Origin: JAAYJR01 sp964495655 | GTDB lineage: Bacteria; Bacteroidota; Bacteroidia; Bacteroidales; Prolixibacteraceae | DNA length: 8,287 nt | Direction of reading: 5' to 3' | Assembly: GCA_964495655.1 (NCBI GenBank) | Contig: CAZBWK010000136.1 | Span: forward strand, 1-8,287 | In this document: positions 6,013 to 8,287 of the stretch, one piece after another | Layout: each line of letters opens with the position of its first letter | Numbering within the stretch: position 1 is the first letter of the stretch | Notes under the pieces: generated by a model | Database searches by the model: none | What the model was told of the DNA's origin: nothing | What the model saw: only the letters and a program-made list of their open reading frames with translations | Position numbers and translations under genes: made by a program

Positions 6013-7899
6013 ATGAATACCAAAGTATTGCTTTTAGGATTTCTTATTGCCTCTTGTGTTTCATGCATAAAGGTCGAATCAGTTTTTATTGAGGCTGAAA
6101 GCTTTAATGACCAGGGAGGCTGGGTTAACGATCAGCAAAGCATTGATCAAATGGGGTCTGCGTATCTGATGGCACATGGATTGGGTGTACCTGTTGAGGA
6201 TGCCGTTACTTATGCAGGAATTCAGGAGAGTGGAGAGTACAGGGTCTGGGTGCGCACGCGCGACTGGGTTGCTCCGTGGAATGTTAAAGACAGTCCCGGA
6301 AAATTCCGGTTAATAATCAATGGCAAACCTTTGGATACTATATTTGGAACCGAAGGATCGGAGTGGCACTGGCAGGACGGAAAGACAATAAATCTGGATA
6401 AAGGGAAAGTCAGTATAGCCCTGCATGATCTGACCGGCTTTAACGGAAGGTGTGATGCAATATTTCTGACAAGTGATTTAAGCTTCACTCCTCCGGATGA
6501 TCCTGAGGCATTGGATCAGTTCCGGCGTAACCATCTGAAATTCCCTGAACAACCAAAGACTGCAGGGGTGTTTGATCTGGTTGTTGTAGGAGGAGGTATG
6601 GCAGGAATATGCAGTGCAATCAGTGCAGCAAGACTCGGATGTAAGGTGGCGCTGATACAGAACAGGCCGGTACTTGGGGGCAATAACAGTTCAGAAGTGA
6701 GAGTAGGCCTTTCCGGCCTTATTTTTCAGGAGCCTTACCCAAACCTTGGAAAACTGGTAGATGAGGTTGGGTCAGTCGGTCACTGGACACTTTGGGAGGC
6801 TGAGAGGGATCCCGGTTCTGACAGAAGCAGACGAATACTGGAGGTGATTAATGATAATCCTGAAAAAAAGATACATAATGCCGGACCGGCAAGTAACTAC
6901 GGAGATGAAAAAAAACTTCAGATGGTACTGAAGGAGGAAAATCTCACTCTCTTTCTTAACACACATGTTTTTAATGTCGAAAAGTCCGGAAATAAAATAG
7001 TATCGGTTTCCGGGAAAAGCATTGTCACAGGCGAAGAGTTGCTTTTTAAAGGTGATCTTTTTGCCGATTGCACAGGTGACGGGAATGTCGGATTCCTGGC
7101 AGGAGCAGATTACAGGGAAGGGCGTGAAAGCAGGAGTGAAACAGGGGAGACACATGCCCCTGAAAAACCGGATAACCTCGTAATGGGCACTTCTGTTCAA
7201 TGGTATGCCGATGAGTATGGTGAACCTCAGGATTTCCCTGAATGTCCGTGGGCTATAGAGTTCACCGAAGAGACTTGTCAGTATCTGACCCGCGGTGACT
7301 GGAACTGGGAAACCGGTTTTTTCATGGATCAGGTAAATGATATAGAACATATCAGGGATTATGCGTTACGTGCTGTTTTTGGCAACTGGGATTATCTTAA
7401 AAACAGAAGCAATGAAAAAGACAAATATAGTAACCGTAAATTATCCTGGGTAGCACATATCGGAGGTAAAAGAGAATCGAGACGAATTTTAGGTGATATA
7501 ATACTTAAAGAACAGGATGTTCTGAATGGTGTTAAATATCCGGATGGAAGCTTTACAACTACCTGGGGAATAGACCTACATTATCCTAAAGAAATAGAAG
7601 GTTTTACAGAAGAGCCGTTCCTTTCAGTTGCAAAAACGACAAAAATTGAACCATATGCCGTTCCATACAGGTGTTTGTATTCAAGAAACATAGAAAATCT
7701 TTTTATGGCAGGGCGTGATATAAGTGTAACCCATGTTGTTCTTGGTACTATCAGGGTTATGAGAACAGGCGGCATGATGGGCGAAGTGGTTGGAATGGCA
7801 GCACATCTGGCAACAAAACATAAGACGGGTCCGCGTGGAGTCTGTGAAAGTCACCTGGATGAACTTAAACTGTTGATGGAGAGGGGAGTGGGTAAATAA
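6013..7899 (+). CDS. Lipoprotein FAD-dependent oxidoreductase with N-terminal beta-sandwich-like module (copy B)
   Basis: The product has 628 residues from the ATG at 6013; the frame is open further upstream, but that stretch overlaps the symporter and lacks family sequence. Residues 1-15 read 'MNTKVLLLGFLIASC', a short lysine-plus-hydrophobic leader with lipobox IAS-C15, so export and lipid anchoring are predicted. There is no twin-arginine motif. A beta-sandwich-like module follows at residues about 24-156 ('FIEAESFNDQGGW' to 'GRCDAIFLTSD'). The FAD domain starts at 'DLVVVGGGMAGICSAISAAR' (GxGxxG at about 192-198), with 'ADCTGDGNVGFLAGADY', 'IGGKRESRRILGD' and 'NLFMAGRDISVTHVVLGT' towards the C-terminus, matching FAD_oxidored (PF12831) proteins. 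It is collinear with the gene at 548, about two thirds identical by eye, and differs mainly in the leader. It starts 23 bases after the symporter stop, so cotranslation on one mRNA is likely. Substrate and electron acceptor are unknown. Confidence 0.88.
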   Translation: MNTKVLLLGFLIASCVSCIKVESVFIEAESFNDQGGWVNDQQSIDQMGSAYLMAHGLGVPVEDAVTYAGIQESGEYRVWVRTRDWVAPWNVKDSPGKFRLIINGKPLDTIFGTEGSEWHWQDGKTINLDKGKVSIALHDLTGFNGRCDAIFLTSDLSFTPPDDPEALDQFRRNHLKFPEQPKTAGVFDLVVVGGGMAGICSAISAARLGCKVALIQNRPVLGGNNSSEVRVGLSGLIFQEPYPNLGKLVDEVGSVGHWTLWEAERDPGSDRSRRILEVINDNPEKKIHNAGPASNYGDEKKLQMVLKEENLTLFLNTHVFNVEKSGNKIVSVSGKSIVTGEELLFKGDLFADCTGDGNVGFLAGADYREGRESRSETGETHAPEKPDNLVMGTSVQWYADEYGEPQDFPECPWAIEFTEETCQYLTRGDWNWETGFFMDQVNDIEHIRDYALRAVFGNWDYLKNRSNEKDKYSNRKLSWVAHIGGKRESRRILGDIILKEQDVLNGVKYPDGSFTTTWGIDLHYPKEIEGFTEEPFLSVAKTTKIEPYAVPYRCLYSRNIENLFMAGRDISVTHVVLGTIRVMRTGGMMGEVVGMAAHLATKHKTGPRGVCESHLDELKLLMERGVGK

Positions 7900-7983
7900 G
7901 GTTCACTAATTTGAGGATGTCGTTTCTGCCAGGGAAACTATAGATCTGAAATTATCTTATTCCGGAGAAAATTATTAAACCAT

Positions 7984-7990
7984 AATAAAA
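7984..7990 (+). promoter_or_regulatory. A-rich translation-initiation element before the sulfatase
   Basis: AATAAAA lies two bases before the ATG at 7993 in a leader without a Shine-Dalgarno sequence. It repeats the arrangement seen before the ATG at 6013 and supports this start. Confidence 0.45.
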
Positions 7991-7992
7991 CC

Positions 7993-8287
7993 ATGAAATT
8001 TAACTACCTCAAAAGATGTATCCTTCCGGCAGTAATTTTGATTTTTATTACTCAGTGCGATATTTCCCGGGAAGTACAAAAAAAGCCTAATATTTTATTC
8101 ATAATTACTGATGACCAGTCGCCCAACTCTCTGAAAGCCTATGGTAACCAGATTTGCCATACCCCCAATATCGACAGGCTCGCTGAAGAGGGTATGACTT
8201 TCACTTCATCATATATTATGGGATCGTGGATGAGTGCAGTATGCGTTCCGTCACGCACCCAAATAATGACCGGCCGCAGTTTGTGGA
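7993..8287 (+). CDS. Exported type I sulfatase, N-terminal part (3' truncated)
   Basis: The first 98 codons are present and the window ends inside the gene. The ATG at 7993 opens 'MKFNYLKRCILPAVILIFITQC', a basic then hydrophobic leader. C22 could be lipidated, but glutamine at -1 makes the lipobox poor, so ordinary secretion or a membrane anchor is also possible. The sulfatase core follows: 'KPNILFIITDDQ' with D40-D41 as calcium ligands, 'HTPNIDRLAEEGMTF', and 'AVCVPSRTQIMTGR', which contains C84-x-P-S-R88, the site where cysteine is oxidised to formylglycine. The site is intact, so the enzyme is predicted to be active provided a maturase (anSME or FGE) acts on it. Type I sulfatases remove sulfate esters from polysaccharides or amino sugars; the subfamily cannot be told from this fragment. 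It starts 93 bases after oxidoreductase B on the same strand, tying the locus to a sulfated substrate. Confidence 0.92.
   Translation, partial: MKFNYLKRCILPAVILIFITQCDISREVQKKPNILFIITDDQSPNSLKAYGNQICHTPNIDRLAEEGMTFTSSYIMGSWMSAVCVPSRTQIMTGRSLW

Noticed and set aside
6772..7350. Open frame of 192 codons on the minus strand
   Set aside because: It is antisense to conserved FAD-domain sequence of oxidoreductase B and shows no family motif or start context.
7941..7948. TAGATCTG as a Bacteroidota -7 promoter element for the sulfatase
   Set aside because: It matches TAnnTTTG at all but one position, but the nearest TTTG upstream (7910-7913) is 27 bases away instead of about 19-21, so the pair is not convincing.

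Overview
The window reads as an accessory carbohydrate-use locus from a Bacteroidota-like bacterium, probably marine or sediment-derived (inference). The base composition leans towards AT, no start codon has a recognisable Shine-Dalgarno sequence, two starts are preceded by the A-rich stretch AATAAAA, and three products begin with lipoprotein-type or signal-anchor leaders. A run of 10 N inside one gene shows a draft or metagenome scaffold. All genes lie on the + strand with gaps of 23 to 119 bases, so they could form one operon or two overlapping transcripts.

Layout: (1) 1-491 is the C-terminal end of an NHL-repeat beta-propeller protein. (2) 548-2407 is a two-domain FAD-dependent oxidoreductase with an N-terminal beta-sandwich-like module and no signal peptide. 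(3) 2440-2459 is a near-perfect hairpin in the next intergenic gap. (4) 2506-3426 is an aldolase of the DapA/N-acetylneuraminate lyase superfamily, with lyase-type active-site residues. (5) 3546-5989 is a fusion of a lipoprotein leader, a HEAT-like helical domain of about 300 residues and a sodium:solute symporter; the N run interrupts it and makes it look like two genes. (6) 6013-7899 is a second FAD oxidoreductase, closely similar to the first along its whole length but carrying a lipoprotein signal peptide. (7) 7993-8287 is the N-terminus of an exported type I sulfatase with an intact CxPSR site, cut off by the window end.

How the genes may work together (inference): an outer sulfatase and the lipoprotein oxidoreductase would act on a sulfated or acidic glycan outside the cytoplasm. 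The symporter would import the product, with its helical domain on the periplasmic face. The signal-less oxidoreductase paralogue and the sialate-lyase-like aldolase would then complete breakdown inside the cell. The matched pair of oxidoreductases predicted in two compartments, flanking the lyase and transporter, is the most unusual feature. No substrate can be assigned from the sequence alone, and no sialidase, nanE/nanK, SusC/SusD or regulator gene is visible in the window.
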